A stretch of 64,000 nt of DNA from Mycetocola zhujimingii (GTDB taxonomy: Bacteria > Actinomycetota > Actinomycetes > Actinomycetales > Microbacteriaceae), in contig NZ_CP026949.1 in assembly GCF_003065425.1 (NCBI RefSeq), positions 1,116,001 to 1,180,000 of the forward strand, written 5' to 3'. The notes below the pieces were generated by a model. It did no database searches. It had not been told where the DNA came from and saw nothing but the letters and a program-made list of their open reading frames with translations. The stretch's first letter is position 1, and each line of letters starts with the position of its first letter. Of the stretch, positions 37,450-52,595 are shown in pieces. A program made the position numbers and the translations under genes.

Positions 37450-38025
37450 ACGACCGCCCCCCGGACGGGGTGTTCGCGGGGTCGGCTAGGCCGACACGCC
37501 CGACCTGCACCGGTGAGTTGCGAGCTGGCCGGACTGAACGTAAAGTACTTACTTGTCACCCCAAAGGTGCGGCTGAGCTTAGCTCGCCGGCCTCATGCGG
37601 GACGAACTTCTTCAGATACGAAGACACTCGATTATTCGGGTTCATCGTCGTCTGAAGATGACCCTCACCAGGGTCCAACTCGATACGAGTCTGAACGAAC
37701 TTCGGTTCGGAATGAGCGTGGTCAGGATGGCAAATAACTGGTGCTAGGGTAGAGAAGTTGCCCTGCGGAGCAGCCCGAGAGGGTGAAAAGCGGGAGCATC
37801 CGATCCTTGAGAACTCAACAGCGTGCACAATGTCAAATGCCAAATACCCGTTGACTCGACCTTTTCTGGTTGGGTTACGGATTCCTTTGGAAAACATTTA
37901 AACAACAAAGCAAGTCAGTAATGATTTGTTCTGTCAGTTTCAAACTCGCGGTTTCTGAACCTATTCCGGTTCGTTACCGCAAACAATGTGCCGGCCGCTC
38001 TTCGGAGTGGTTGTGCAATTAAACA
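37450..38025 (+). promoter_or_regulatory. rRNA operon leader and promoter region
   Basis: No gene. After a small hairpin (GTCGGC-TAG-GCCGAC, 37481-37495), the upstream part is AT-richer. TGCTAGGGT near 37742-37750 is a possible extended -10. CTTGAGAACTCAACAGCGTG (about 37806-37825) is the conserved actinobacterial rRNA leader motif near the antitermination boxA. The remaining 200 bases are AT-rich leader up to the 16S start, where RNase III processing is expected. Confidence 0.7.
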
Positions 38026-43120
<5,095 letters not shown>

Positions 43121-43289
43121 ATCATCCCACCCTTGTGGTGGAGCATGAGTTTTGAGGTAAATCGAATTTCGTGATCGATAAAATTCACGATGCGTAGCGT
43201 CCACTATGTGGTTCTCGATGTACGGTCGAGAACCGAACACACACATTATGTGTTTGTTCGATTCAGTATTTGACTAACGTCAATAATTG

Positions 43290-43406
43290 TTTCGGCGGCC
43301 ATAGCAAGAGGGAAACGCCCGGTCACATTCCGAACCCGGAAGCTAAGACTCTTTGCGCCGATGGTACTGCAGGGGGGACCCTGTGGGAGAGTAGGACACC
43401 GCCGGA
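43290..43406 (+). rRNA. rrf: 5S ribosomal RNA
   Basis: About 117 bases from GTTTCGGCGGCCATAGC to ACACCGCCGGAC, with CCGAACCCGGAAGCTAAG in loop regions and complementary ends (GGCGG/CCGCC). The 170-base spacer before it holds no gene. Confidence 0.95.
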
Positions 43407-43417
43407 CTTAACTTAGT

Positions 43418-43449
43418 AAAATGGCCACCCAAGTGCGGGTGGCCATTTT
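43418..43449 (+). terminator. Rho-independent terminator of the rRNA operon
   Basis: AAAATGGCCACCC (43418-43430), loop AAGTGC, GGGTGGCCATTTT (43437-43449): a perfect 13-bp stem with U-rich distal end, followed by GCGTTTTAAC and a T-run near 43463. Confidence 0.9.
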
Positions 43450-43490
43450 GCGTTTTAACACAGTTTTTTCAACATAATAGGGAGTACTTC

Positions 43491-45530
43491 ATGCCGGATT
43501 CTGCGGACAATTCGGGCGCCAGGCGCCCCGATCGCGGACCGAACGACCGCCAATCTGGCGAGAATCGTCGTTCCAACGACTCCGGCCGAAGTGACTCGCG
43601 TCCTCGCTCCGACGGTTCCGGCCGTCCAGCCGGCGACCGTCCCTCCTACGGGAGTGGGCAGGGCCGCTCGCGGGATGAGCGCCCTCGCACAGGAGGTAGC
43701 GAGCGTCCACGTTACGGTGCCGGTTCTGACCGGACCGAGCGTCCGCGCACAGGCGGCACCGACCGTCCGCGTTACGGAGCTGGCTCTGACCGGACTGATC
43801 GTCCGCGTTCAGAGGGCAGCGACCGTCCGCGTTATGGAGCGGGTTCTGACCGGACTGATCGTCCGCGTTCAGAGGGCAGCGACCGTCCGCGTTATGGAGC
43901 GGGTTCTGACCGCACCGAGCGTCCGCGCTCGAGCGCCGGTCGTGACGAGCGTCCTCGTGGAGAGCGTCCTTCGTACGGAGACAAGCCCCGCGGTGACCGT
44001 CCGGCTTCCGGCGATCGACCGCGCACCGAGCGTCCCTATGGTGATAAGCCGCGTGGGGATCGTCCGTCCTATGGTGATAAGCCACGCGGTGACCGGTCGT
44101 CCTATGGTGACAAGCCACGTGGGGACCGTCCGTCTTACGGCGACAAGCCGCGTGGAGATCGTCCCGCGACCGGTGATCGGGCCCGTTCCGACCGGCCCTC
44201 GTACGGTGACAAGCCCCGCGGTGACCGGCCGTCTTATGGCGACCGGCCGTCTTATGGCGACAAGCCGCGCGGCGACCGGCCGTCTTATGGCGACAAGCCT
44301 CGTGGGGATCGTCCGTCGTACGGTGACAAGCCACGCGGTGCCCGTCCCGATCGTCCGCGCGAGGATCGCCCCCGTGGTGGTCGTGACCGCGACGAGAAGC
44401 TCTGGACCCGTGGCGGCGCCCCCGCTCGCGGCGACAGGGAGGCAAGCCAGGTCGAAGACGACATGACCGATGAGCAGCGCATGCAGCGCGAGCACCGCAT
44501 GGTGCGCTCGGAGCACTACGACCCCGACCTGCCCGACTCAGTGACGGCGAACGACCTCGATCGGATTGCCCGCAACGAGCTCAAGACACTGACCGCAGAC
44601 AACGCTGAGCGCGTTGCCCGGCACCTGGCGATGGCTGCGATGCTCATCGAGGAAGACCCGGAACTCGCGCACCAGCACGCCCTGTCGGCGGCGCGTCGTG
44701 CTGGCCGCATCGGCGTTGTGCGCGAAACCCTCGCGATCACGGCGTACGAGACGGGGGACTACGCCCTGGCGCTTCGCGAGCTTCGCACCCACCGACGCAT
44801 CACCGGGTCGAACGACCAGGTTCCGCTGATGGTCGACAGCGAACGCGGCGTCGGCCGTCCCGAGCGTGCGCTCGAGCTGGGCCGGAGCGTCGACAGGGCG
44901 AGCCTTGCCTCACCCGTTCGTGTGGCTCTGGCCATCGCCATGTCCGGAGCTCGACTCGACCTCGGTCAGCCGGAACTCGCGCTTGCTGAACTGCAGATCC
45001 CCGAGCTCAATCCCGACCGGGCATTCGAGTGGAGCCCCGAGCTGTTCGCGGCTGAGGCTGAAGTGCTCGAAGAACTCGGTCGCGGTGAAGAAGCCGCCCT
45101 ATGGCGGAAGCGCGCCGAAGTTGCCGGAGCCGCGATCGCCGAACAACGCGGAGACAACGAGCTCGAGACCATCGAGGTCTTCGAGATTCTCGAGGAGTCG
45201 GACGACGACGACGACACCGACGTGACGGAGTCCGAGGGCATCCCGATCGCGGTCGACGACTCGACGGACCTGGCCAGCGCTGTTGCCGCCGGTGCGTTCG
45301 ACGATGTCGAGGCTGACGATGTCGAGGCTGACGTTGTCGAGTCTGACGCTGTCGAGTCTGGCGCTGACGAGGCTCACGAGTCCGATGATGCTGAGCGTGA
45401 CGTCGTCGAGTCCAGCGATGACGAGATCGACGTCGACGCAGCGGATTCAGTGGCAACCGACACCGACACCGACACCGAGGAGAACGAGGGAGTTGAGCCG
45501 GATGAGTCCGCTGCTCAGCCGGAAAAGTAA
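43491..45530 (+). CDS. Repeat-rich polyampholyte protein with TPR-like core
   Basis: A 679-residue protein in three parts. Residues 1-310 are Arg/Gly/Asp/Pro-rich and disordered: four 20-residue repeats (DRPRYGAGSDRTDRPRSEGS type, residues about 70-150), then about ten 10-11-residue repeats of GDRPSYGDKPR (about 155-285). Residues about 320-575 form helical TPR-like repeats. The last 100 residues are strongly acidic (EADDVEADVVESDAVES). Position matches the conserved TPR protein Rv1691. AGGGAG precedes the ATG. Placed directly after the rRNA terminator, it could act in ribosome or RNA biology; that is inference. Confidence 0.85.
   Translation: MPDSADNSGARRPDRGPNDRQSGENRRSNDSGRSDSRPRSDGSGRPAGDRPSYGSGQGRSRDERPRTGGSERPRYGAGSDRTERPRTGGTDRPRYGAGSDRTDRPRSEGSDRPRYGAGSDRTDRPRSEGSDRPRYGAGSDRTERPRSSAGRDERPRGERPSYGDKPRGDRPASGDRPRTERPYGDKPRGDRPSYGDKPRGDRSSYGDKPRGDRPSYGDKPRGDRPATGDRARSDRPSYGDKPRGDRPSYGDRPSYGDKPRGDRPSYGDKPRGDRPSYGDKPRGARPDRPREDRPRGGRDRDEKLWTRGGAPARGDREASQVEDDMTDEQRMQREHRMVRSEHYDPDLPDSVTANDLDRIARNELKTLTADNAERVARHLAMAAMLIEEDPELAHQHALSAARRAGRIGVVRETLAITAYETGDYALALRELRTHRRITGSNDQVPLMVDSERGVGRPERALELGRSVDRASLASPVRVALAIAMSGARLDLGQPELALAELQIPELNPDRAFEWSPELFAAEAEVLEELGRGEEAALWRKRAEVAGAAIAEQRGDNELETIEVFEILEESDDDDDTDVTESEGIPIAVDDSTDLASAVAAGAFDDVEADDVEADVVESDAVESGADEAHESDDAERDVVESSDDEIDVDAADSVATDTDTDTEENEGVEPDESAAQPEK
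43700..44345 (+). repeat. In-gene tandem repeats (60-bp and 30-33-bp units)
   Basis: Four near-identical 60-bp units (about 43700-43930, containing TCCGCGTTATGGAGCGGGTT) and about ten 30-33-bp units (about 43975-44345, containing GGTGACAAGCCACGCGGTGA) encode the disordered repeats of the preceding protein. Unit number is likely to vary between strains through slippage. Confidence 0.85.
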
Positions 45531-46530
45531 GGCGTCGACGCCGCTCGACGGCGTCGATGTTGTGCTCGCAGACCTCGACGGCGTTGTGTACGCGGGGCCG
45601 AACGCGATTCCGCACGCTGTCGAAAGCCTCAACAAGGTGGCCGAGAGCATCCGCGTTGGCTACATCACCAACAATGCATCGCGCACCGACGCATCGGTCG
45701 CCGAACACCTGACAGAACTCGGGCTGCACGTTGCACCGAGTGACGTCGTCACGAGTCCGCAGGCCGCGGTTCGCCTCCTCGGCGAGCACGTACCAGCGGG
45801 CTCGACGGTGCTCGTCGTGGGGGGAGACGGTCTCGTTTCCGAACTCGAAAAGGGCGGATACACCGTCACGCGCTCGGCGGACGACTCGCCCGCTGCGGTC
45901 CTGCAGGGATTCGCGCCCCACGTCAGCTGGAGCGACCTCGCCGAGGCCGCATTCGCGCTTCACCCGCGTGAAGACGGCGTCGAGATCCCGTGGATCGCGA
46001 CGAACACCGACTGGACGATCCCTCAGGCGCGCGGCATCGCTCCGGGAAACGGCACCCTGGTCTCGGCTGTCCACACGGCGGTTGGCCGGCTCGCGACGGT
46101 TGCGGGCAAGCCGGAGACGCCCATCTTCGATGAGGCAAAGATCCGGTTCGAATCGACCAGCCCGCTGTTCATCGGCGATCGCCTGGACACCGACATTCTC
46201 GGCGCCAACCGGGCGGGGATTCCATCAGTGCTCGTGCTGACCGGGGTCGACAAGGCCAAGCACGTGCTCGCCGCCGATAAGCACTCCCGGCCGACCTTCA
46301 TCGTCGACGACCTTCGCCAGCTGCACGAGGCATACCCGGTTACCCGGATGTCGCGGGACAACTCCGAGGCGACCGTCGGTGACGCGGTCGTGCGGATCGT
46401 CGGAAACGATGTCGTCGTGGTCCGTGACGGAGCGCGTCGCATCGATCTCCTTCGCGCCGCGTGCGCCGCCATCTGGGCATCGGGTCGGGCGATCTACGGG
46501 TTCAACGTGCCGGAGCACCTCTATTCCTGA
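45502..46530 (+). CDS. HAD-superfamily phosphatase (NagD-like)
   Basis: A 342-residue HAD hydrolase. Motif I is VVLADLDGVVYAGP (D-x-D-G-V-V), then YITNNASRTD (motif II Asn/Ser) and GDRLDTDILGANRAGIPSVL (motif IV, Mg). The family removes phosphate from small molecules such as phosphoglycolate; substrate unknown. Start ATG 45502 overlaps the upstream gene by 29 bases. Corresponds in position to Rv1692. Confidence 0.9.
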   Translation: MSPLLSRKSKASTPLDGVDVVLADLDGVVYAGPNAIPHAVESLNKVAESIRVGYITNNASRTDASVAEHLTELGLHVAPSDVVTSPQAAVRLLGEHVPAGSTVLVVGGDGLVSELEKGGYTVTRSADDSPAAVLQGFAPHVSWSDLAEAAFALHPREDGVEIPWIATNTDWTIPQARGIAPGNGTLVSAVHTAVGRLATVAGKPETPIFDEAKIRFESTSPLFIGDRLDTDILGANRAGIPSVLVLTGVDKAKHVLAADKHSRPTFIVDDLRQLHEAYPVTRMSRDNSEATVGDAVVRIVGNDVVVVRDGARRIDLLRAACAAIWASGRAIYGFNVPEHLYS

Positions 46531-46552
46531 GGTCGCGGGTAACGTAGGTCCC

Positions 46553-46717
46553 GTGAGCGATGACACCCAGTCCAGTGACGATGCACTCGTCCCTCGGCTC
46601 AAGCTGATCGAAGATCAACCGCTCGAGGCCCGTGCTGAGGCGTATGCCCAGTTGCACGAGGAGTTGCGCGCGCAGCTCGAGGGCGGCGACAGGATGCCGT
46701 CGAGGGCCGCGGGTTGA
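46553..46717 (+). CDS. Small conserved protein (54 aa) between HAD phosphatase and TlyA
   Basis: GTG-started 54-residue protein, beginning VSDDTQSSDDALVPRLKLIE and continuing with DQPLEARAEAYAQLHEELRA. Predominantly helical and acidic. Its position matches the small Rv1693 gene in Mycobacterium, which supports it being real. Its stop overlaps the tlyA start. Confidence 0.7.
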   Translation: MSDDTQSSDDALVPRLKLIEDQPLEARAEAYAQLHEELRAQLEGGDRMPSRAAG

Positions 46718-47562
46718 GCGACCCGGATTCAATCGACGGCGCCCAGCGCCTCGACGCAGCCCTGGTTGCCCGGGGCTTCGCGCGCTCGCGCACCCTGGCC
46801 GCTCGGCTCATCGCCGACGGCCTCGTCACCGTCGATGGCCGCGCGGTGGTCAAGCCCGCAGCCAAGGTCCGCGCGAGTTCTGAACTCAGCGTCGCCGGAG
46901 CCGACCACTACGTCAGCCGAGGTGCGCACAAGCTCCTCGGAGCGCTCGACGCCTTCGGCATCGACCCCACCGGGAGGCTCGCGCTCGATGCCGGCGCCTC
47001 CACGGGCGGTTTCACCCAGGTGCTGCTCGAACGCGGAGCACGCCACGTGATCGCGCTCGACGTCGGACACGGGCAGCTCGCACCCGAGATCGCCGTCGAC
47101 GAACGGGTGAGCGTGATCGAGGGCTTCAACGTCCGCGAGCTCACGCCGGAAAACCTCGCCTGGGCATCCGGGCAGTCAGAGCGCCCCGACCTCGTCGTCG
47201 GCGACCTGTCCTTCATCTCGCTGACCCACGTGCTTGGGCCTCTCCAGACATCGGTGGCACTTGCCAGCGATTTCATCCTCCTGATCAAGCCGCAATTCGA
47301 AGTGGGGCGCGGCGGCATCCGTGAGGGCATCGTCCGCAATGACGGGCTCAGGCAGGACGCCATAGCGACAGTGCTCTGGCACGCCTGGGATCTGGGCCTC
47401 GGAACAGCCGGCCTCATCGAGTCGCCCATCGTCGGCGGCCACGGCAACCGCGAATACCTGGCGTGGTTCCGGCCGGTCGGATCCGATGTCAAGGGGCCAA
47501 GCGATACCGCACGCAATCCGACAGAATGGTTGACGACGATAACCGAGATAGCTGGAGCGTGA
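46714..47562 (+). CDS. tlyA: TlyA-family rRNA 2'-O-methyltransferase
   Basis: A 282-residue protein: an N-terminal S4 RNA-binding domain (about residues 12-70, RLDAALVARGFARSRTLAAR) and a FtsJ-like SAM methyltransferase domain with LALDAGASTGGFTQVLLERG as SAM loop and DLVVGDLSFISL. In mycobacteria TlyA methylates cytidines of 16S and 23S rRNA and its loss gives capreomycin resistance. TTG start overlaps the preceding stop. Confidence 0.93.
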   Translation: MSDPDSIDGAQRLDAALVARGFARSRTLAARLIADGLVTVDGRAVVKPAAKVRASSELSVAGADHYVSRGAHKLLGALDAFGIDPTGRLALDAGASTGGFTQVLLERGARHVIALDVGHGQLAPEIAVDERVSVIEGFNVRELTPENLAWASGQSERPDLVVGDLSFISLTHVLGPLQTSVALASDFILLIKPQFEVGRGGIREGIVRNDGLRQDAIATVLWHAWDLGLGTAGLIESPIVGGHGNREYLAWFRPVGSDVKGPSDTARNPTEWLTTITEIAGA

Positions 47563-47567
47563 CCCGG

Positions 47568-48485
47568 ATGAATTCTGAACACAGATTCATCCTCGTGGTC
47601 TCCCACACGGGCAGAAAAGACTCGGTCGACGCCGCCACCCAGGTCATTCGGCAACTGCAGGAGTCCGGAGCGCACCCCGTGCTCGCGCGCGTCGAATGCG
47701 ACGAACTCCGGGCAGCGGGTGCGGTGTTCGAGAACGTCGCGATCCTCGATGATGACGTCTCGGGAGAAGAACTCGAACTCGTGATCGTGCTCGGCGGCGA
47801 CGGCACCATCCTGCGCGCGGCCGAACTGGTTCGCGGATTCGCGGCACCGCTGCTCGGTGTGAACCTCGGACACGTCGGATTCCTCGCCGAGAGCGAGAGG
47901 GACGACCTCGCGGATGCCGTCCACCGCGTTATCGCCGGCGATTACCTCGTCGAAGAGCGACTGGCGCTGAGCGTCCGGGTCAAGGTGGGCGACGACGTCG
48001 TCTGGGAGAGCTGGGCACTCAACGAAGCGACGGTCGAGAAGGGCAGCCGAGAGCGGATGCTCGAGGTCGTCATCGAGGTGGATGGCCGGCCGCTCTCCTC
48101 ATTCGGTTGTGACGGCGTCGTGGTGTCCACTCCCACAGGCTCGACAGCGTACGGTTTCTCCGCCGGCGGTCCCGTCGTGTGGCCGACGGTGGAAGCGATG
48201 ATGCTCGTTCCACTGAGCGCACACGCCCTCTTCGCACGGCCACTCGTCGTCGGCCCCGACTCGTCCCTCGCCATCGAAGTGCTCCAGCGCACAAGCGCGA
48301 CGGGCGTCCTGTGGTGCGACGGACGCCGAACCCACGAACTTCAACCGGGCGCCCGCGTCGTCGTTCGCAGGTCACCGATCCCGGTGCGCCTTGCGCGCCT
48401 GCACCAGAGCCCGTTCACCGACCGGCTGGTGAAGAAATTCCACCTGCCCGTCACGGGCTGGAGGGGACCAGACGGCAATGATTGA
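47568..48485 (+). CDS. nadK: NAD kinase
   Basis: A 305-residue enzyme phosphorylating NAD to NADP. GGDGTILRAAE is the family motif, NLGHVGFLAE and STPTGSTAYGFSAGGP bind NAD. ATG 47568 has GGAG ten bases upstream and is preferred; GTG 47559 would overlap the tlyA stop. Overlaps recN by eight bases. Confidence 0.95.
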   Translation: MNSEHRFILVVSHTGRKDSVDAATQVIRQLQESGAHPVLARVECDELRAAGAVFENVAILDDDVSGEELELVIVLGGDGTILRAAELVRGFAAPLLGVNLGHVGFLAESERDDLADAVHRVIAGDYLVEERLALSVRVKVGDDVVWESWALNEATVEKGSRERMLEVVIEVDGRPLSSFGCDGVVVSTPTGSTAYGFSAGGPVVWPTVEAMMLVPLSAHALFARPLVVGPDSSLAIEVLQRTSATGVLWCDGRRTHELQPGARVVVRRSPIPVRLARLHQSPFTDRLVKKFHLPVTGWRGPDGND

Positions 48486-50196
48486 GGAAATCGGCATCCG
48501 CGACCTGGGGGTCATCGCTGAGGCGTCGCTCCCGCTCGGGCGCGGCTTCACAGCCATCACCGGTGAAACCGGAGCCGGCAAGACCATGGTCGTCACCGCC
48601 CTCGGCCTTCTGCTTGGCGGGCGCGCAGACTCCGGCGTCATCCGTCAGGGCAGCGGCCAGGCCAGTGTCGATGGACGGTGGGTGATTCCAGCCGACGGTG
48701 CCGTCGCCGACCGCGTGGTCGAGGCAGGCGGCGGGGTCGACCCGTTCGGCGAGTCGCAGGCGGAACTCACGCTTGGACGATCGATCTCAGCCGAGGGCCG
48801 CAGCCGCGCACAGGTCGGCGGGCGCAGCGCCCCGGTCGGCGTCCTCGCCGAGCTGGGCGAGCAACTCGTCGTCGTGCACGGTCAGTCGGACCAGGTGAGG
48901 CTTCGGTCACAGTCGGCGCAGCGCGATGCCCTCGACAGATTCGCCGGCGCCGAGCTGACCACCACCCTGAACGACTACCGAACTGTCTACTCGCGCTACC
49001 TCGAGAACGTAACGGAACGCGACAGGCTGGTCCGTGAGCGCGACGCGCGGAGTGCCGAAGCCGCTGAGCTTCGCGAGATCATCGCCGAGATCGAGGCGGT
49101 CGCACCGCAGCCGGGTGAAGATGAAGAACTCGCCGTGAGGGCGGAAAAACTCACCAACCTCGAGGATCTCCGTATCGCTGCGGCGAGTGCGCGTGAAGCG
49201 ATCTCCGCTGAGGAGTCAGACGGGCCCGACGTCGTCGTCCTGCTCGACTCCGCCCGCAGGCAACTCGAACGGGTGGCGTCGTATGACGCTGAGCTCGGCA
49301 CCCTGTCCGAGCAGGTCGCGAACGCGAGTTACCTGCTCTCGGAGATCGCGCTCGAACTCTCGAGCTACCTCGCCGGCCTCGACGCCGACGGTGCCAGGGA
49401 ACTGGAGATCGTGCAGGACCGCCGGAACGAACTGAGCATCCTCATGCGCAAGTACGGCCCCGGCTTCGACGATGTGCTCGCGGTTCTCGAGAACGGCAAC
49501 GCCAGGCTGCTCGAACTCGACAGTGACACCGACAGGATCGAAGAGCTCGACGCTGTCGTTGAAGCGGATGCCGCGCTCGTCGACACCCTGGCGACGCGCC
49601 TGAGCGAGGTGCGCCGCGATGCCGCCGAACGACTGGCATCCGCGGTTTCCGACGAGCTCTCAGCTCTCGCCATGCCCGACGCGACGCTCGTCATCGAGGT
49701 CTCCACGAACGATGAACTGACGTTCTCCGGCCGTGACAACGTGCAGTTCCTGCTGAGGCCGCACGCCGGTGCCGAGCCGCGCGCCCTGGCGAAGGGTGCG
49801 TCAGGCGGAGAGCTCTCGCGCGTCATGCTCGCGATCGAGGTCGTCATTGCCGGTACCGATCCGGTGCCGACGTTCGTGTTCGACGAGGTCGACGCCGGCG
49901 TCGGGGGAGCAGCCGCGATCGAGATCGGCCGGCGACTCGCCCGGCTGGCAGAGACCGCGCAGGTCATTGCGGTGACCCACCTCGCCCAGGTTGCTGCCTT
50001 CGCCAACAACCACCTCGCCGTCGTGAAAGATTCCGACGGCACGGTCACGGCATCCAGCGTTCGACAGCTCACGGGCGATGAACGGACCGCGGAGATGGCA
50101 CGACTACTCTCCGGACTCGCCGACAGTGAATTCGGACTCGCCCACGCTGAGGAGCTCCTGACGCTCGCTCGGTCAGCAACTCACATGGTAGGATAG
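48478..50196 (+). CDS. recN: DNA repair protein RecN
   Basis: A 572-residue SMC-like ATPase for double-strand break repair. Walker A ITGETGAGKTMVV is near the N-terminus, a long coiled-coil fills the middle, signature GASGGELSRVMLAIE and Walker B TFVFDEVDAGVGG are at the C-terminus. Starts ATG inside the nadK end. The steA and mctB genes usual between recN and pyrG in Mycobacterium are absent. Confidence 0.96.
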   Translation: MIEEIGIRDLGVIAEASLPLGRGFTAITGETGAGKTMVVTALGLLLGGRADSGVIRQGSGQASVDGRWVIPADGAVADRVVEAGGGVDPFGESQAELTLGRSISAEGRSRAQVGGRSAPVGVLAELGEQLVVVHGQSDQVRLRSQSAQRDALDRFAGAELTTTLNDYRTVYSRYLENVTERDRLVRERDARSAEAAELREIIAEIEAVAPQPGEDEELAVRAEKLTNLEDLRIAAASAREAISAEESDGPDVVVLLDSARRQLERVASYDAELGTLSEQVANASYLLSEIALELSSYLAGLDADGARELEIVQDRRNELSILMRKYGPGFDDVLAVLENGNARLLELDSDTDRIEELDAVVEADAALVDTLATRLSEVRRDAAERLASAVSDELSALAMPDATLVIEVSTNDELTFSGRDNVQFLLRPHAGAEPRALAKGASGGELSRVMLAIEVVIAGTDPVPTFVFDEVDAGVGGAAAIEIGRRLARLAETAQVIAVTHLAQVAAFANNHLAVVKDSDGTVTASSVRQLTGDERTAEMARLLSGLADSEFGLAHAEELLTLARSATHMVG

Positions 50197-50202
50197 AAGC
50201 CC

Positions 50203-51891
50203 GTGGTGAACATTACAGACGCGGACCTTTCGAACGACACGACCAAGCACATTTTTGTGACCGGTGGTGTCGTTTCTTCGTTGGGCAAGGGACTCACGGC
50301 GGCAAGCCTGGGCAACCTGCTCACAGCTCGAGGACTGCGTGTTGTCATGCAGAAACTCGACCCATACCTGAACGTCGATCCTGGAACGATGAACCCGTTC
50401 CAGCACGGCGAAGTCTTCGTCACCGACGACGGCACCGAGACCGACCTCGACATCGGTCACTACGAGCGCTTCCTCGACATCGACCTGAGCCAGGCGGCAA
50501 ACGTCACCACCGGCCAGATCTACTCGACGGTCATCGCGCGCGAGCGCCGCGGCGAGTACCTCGGTGACACCGTGCAGGTCATCCCGCACATCACCGACGA
50601 GATCAAGCGCCGGATGCGCCTGCAGGCATCCAACGACCCGAAGCCCGATGTGATCATCACCGAGGTCGGCGGAACCGTCGGTGACATCGAGTCGCAGCCG
50701 TTCATCGAAGCCGCACGCCAGGTGCGTCACGAGCTCGGCCGCAAGAACGTCTTCTTCGTGCACGTCTCGCTCGTGCCGTACATGAACGCCTCCGGTGAGC
50801 AGAAGACCAAGCCGACGCAGCACTCAGTCGCGGCTCTCCGGTCGATCGGTATCCAGCCCGACGCTCTCGTTCTCCGAAGCGACCGCCCGGTCTCCGAGTC
50901 GAACAAGCGCAAGATCGCGCTGATGTGTGACGTCGATGAGGCAGCCGTCGTCAACTGTGTCGACGTGCCCAGCATCTACGACATCCCGAAGGTTCTCAAC
51001 GACCAGGGACTCGACGCCTACATCATCGACCTCCTCGGACTCGAGGCGGGCGAGGTCGACTGGTCAGCGTGGTCACCGGTGCTCAAGGCCGTTCACGAAC
51101 CCAAGCACGAGGTCACGATCGGCCTGGTCGGCAAGTACATCGACCTGCCGGACGCCTACCTCTCCGTCACCGAAGCGCTCCGCGCCGGTGGGTTCGCCCA
51201 CGAGTCCAAGGTCAAGCTGCAGTGGATCCCGTCGGACGAATGCGAAACCCCCGAGGGTGCTGCCAAGGCGCTCGGTGACCTCGACGGCATCTGCGTTCCC
51301 GGTGGATTCGGCATCCGCGGTATCGAAGGAAAGCTCGGGGCGCTCAAGTTCGCCCGCGACAACAAGATCCCGACGCTCGGACTGTGCCTCGGCCTCCAGT
51401 GCATGGTGATCGAGTACGCGCGCAACGAAGCGGGTCTCGCCGGTGCGAGCTCGAGCGAGTTCGACCCCGACACCGAGTTCCCGGTCATCGCGACGATGGC
51501 CGAGCAGGTTGAGATCATCGCCGGGGGAGACCTCGGTGGGACCATGCGCCTCGGTCTCTACCCGGCACACCTCGACGAGGGATCGCTGACCGCCGAGCTC
51601 TACGGCTCCACCGAGATCTCCGAGCGTCACCGTCACCGCTACGAAGTCAACAACCGTTACCGCCAGCAGATCGCGGATGCAGGCCTCGTCTTCTCGGGGA
51701 CGAGCCCGGACGGGCAGCTGGTTGAGTTCGTTGAACTCGGTCGCGACGAGCACCCGTTCTACGTTGGCACCCAGGCCCACCCCGAGCTTCGGTCACGCCC
51801 GACCCACGCTCACCCGCTGTTCCGTGGCCTGATCGGTGCGGCCCTCGAGCGCCAGCAGGCCAGCCTGCTGTTCGAGGTCGCCGGTGCCTGA
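50203..51891 (+). CDS. pyrG: CTP synthase
   Basis: A 562-residue enzyme making CTP from UTP with glutamine. The amidoligase half has [20 protein letters not shown] and [14 protein letters not shown]; the class I glutaminase half has GLCLGLQCM with the catalytic Cys and HPELRSRPT near the end. GTG 50203 or 50206. Ends overlapping the NUDIX gene by eight bases. Confidence 0.97.
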   Translation: MVNITDADLSNDTTKHIFVTGGVVSSLGKGLTAASLGNLLTARGLRVVMQKLDPYLNVDPGTMNPFQHGEVFVTDDGTETDLDIGHYERFLDIDLSQAANVTTGQIYSTVIARERRGEYLGDTVQVIPHITDEIKRRMRLQASNDPKPDVIITEVGGTVGDIESQPFIEAARQVRHELGRKNVFFVHVSLVPYMNASGEQKTKPTQHSVAALRSIGIQPDALVLRSDRPVSESNKRKIALMCDVDEAAVVNCVDVPSIYDIPKVLNDQGLDAYIIDLLGLEAGEVDWSAWSPVLKAVHEPKHEVTIGLVGKYIDLPDAYLSVTEALRAGGFAHESKVKLQWIPSDECETPEGAAKALGDLDGICVPGGFGIRGIEGKLGALKFARDNKIPTLGLCLGLQCMVIEYARNEAGLAGASSSEFDPDTEFPVIATMAEQVEIIAGGDLGGTMRLGLYPAHLDEGSLTAELYGSTEISERHRHRYEVNNRYRQQIADAGLVFSGTSPDGQLVEFVELGRDEHPFYVGTQAHPELRSRPTHAHPLFRGLIGAALERQQASLLFEVAGA

Positions 51892-52594
51892 GTCCGGCCA
51901 GGGCGCGGAGTCCGCGTCCGGCGCCGGGCTCGGAACCGGGTCTGCCTCGAGTGCTGAGTTGGGCCCGCTCGAAGACGAGCCCACCGAGGTCGAGGTTCGC
52001 TCGAGCGAACGCGTCTTCGACGGCATGGTGTGGGGTGTTCGCCGCGACGTCTTCGACTACAACGGTCAGGACATCGCCAGGGAGTACCTGGACCACACCG
52101 GTGCTGTTGCCGTCTTCGCCATGGACGACAACGACAGGGTGCTGCTGATCAAGCAGTACCGGCATCCGGTTCGCCTGCGTGAGTGGGAAATCCCTGCGGG
52201 CCTTCTCGACATCGAGGGGGAGGACCCACTCGTCGCCGCGAAGCGCGAACTCGCCGAGGAAGTCGACATCGAGGCGCGCGACTGGAGTGTGCTCGCCGAG
52301 TTTGCGACCTCACCGGGCGGCAGCGACGAAGTGATCCGGGTGTACCTTGCCCGGGGCCTCACGGCCACGGCTGAGGCGTTTGAACGCACCGACGAAGAGG
52401 CGGACATCGAACAGCGCTGGGCGCCGCTCGACGAACTCGTCACGGCGGTACTTGAGCGGCGCATTCAGAACCCGTCGCTCTCGATTGCTGTGCTCGCTGC
52501 TGCTGCAGCTGAGCAACGCAACTGGGAGACGCTCGGCGCCGCTGATGAGCCGTGGACGCGGCATCCGAAGCTCGGATCTTCGTCGGCGAGCTGA
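51884..52594 (+). CDS. NUDIX hydrolase, ADP-ribose pyrophosphatase-like
   Basis: A 236-residue NUDIX enzyme. The box starts in [20 protein letters not shown] and continues ELAEEVDI, binding Mg. Family hydrolyses ADP-ribose or related NDP-sugars. The first 25 residues are a low-complexity Ser/Gly tail not shared by the family. Position equals Rv1700. GTG start overlaps pyrG. Confidence 0.92.
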   Translation: MPESGQGAESASGAGLGTGSASSAELGPLEDEPTEVEVRSSERVFDGMVWGVRRDVFDYNGQDIAREYLDHTGAVAVFAMDDNDRVLLIKQYRHPVRLREWEIPAGLLDIEGEDPLVAAKRELAEEVDIEARDWSVLAEFATSPGGSDEVIRVYLARGLTATAEAFERTDEEADIEQRWAPLDELVTAVLERRIQNPSLSIAVLAAAAAEQRNWETLGAADEPWTRHPKLGSSSAS

Positions 52595-52595
52595 C

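Noticed and set aside
43700-44345. CRISPR-like array of regular repeats
   Set aside because: The repeats are coding, in frame, contiguous, and have no unique spacers.
43489-44445. Antisense repeat-rich frame over the repeat-protein gene
   Set aside because: It is the complement of in-gene tandem repeats and has no start context.
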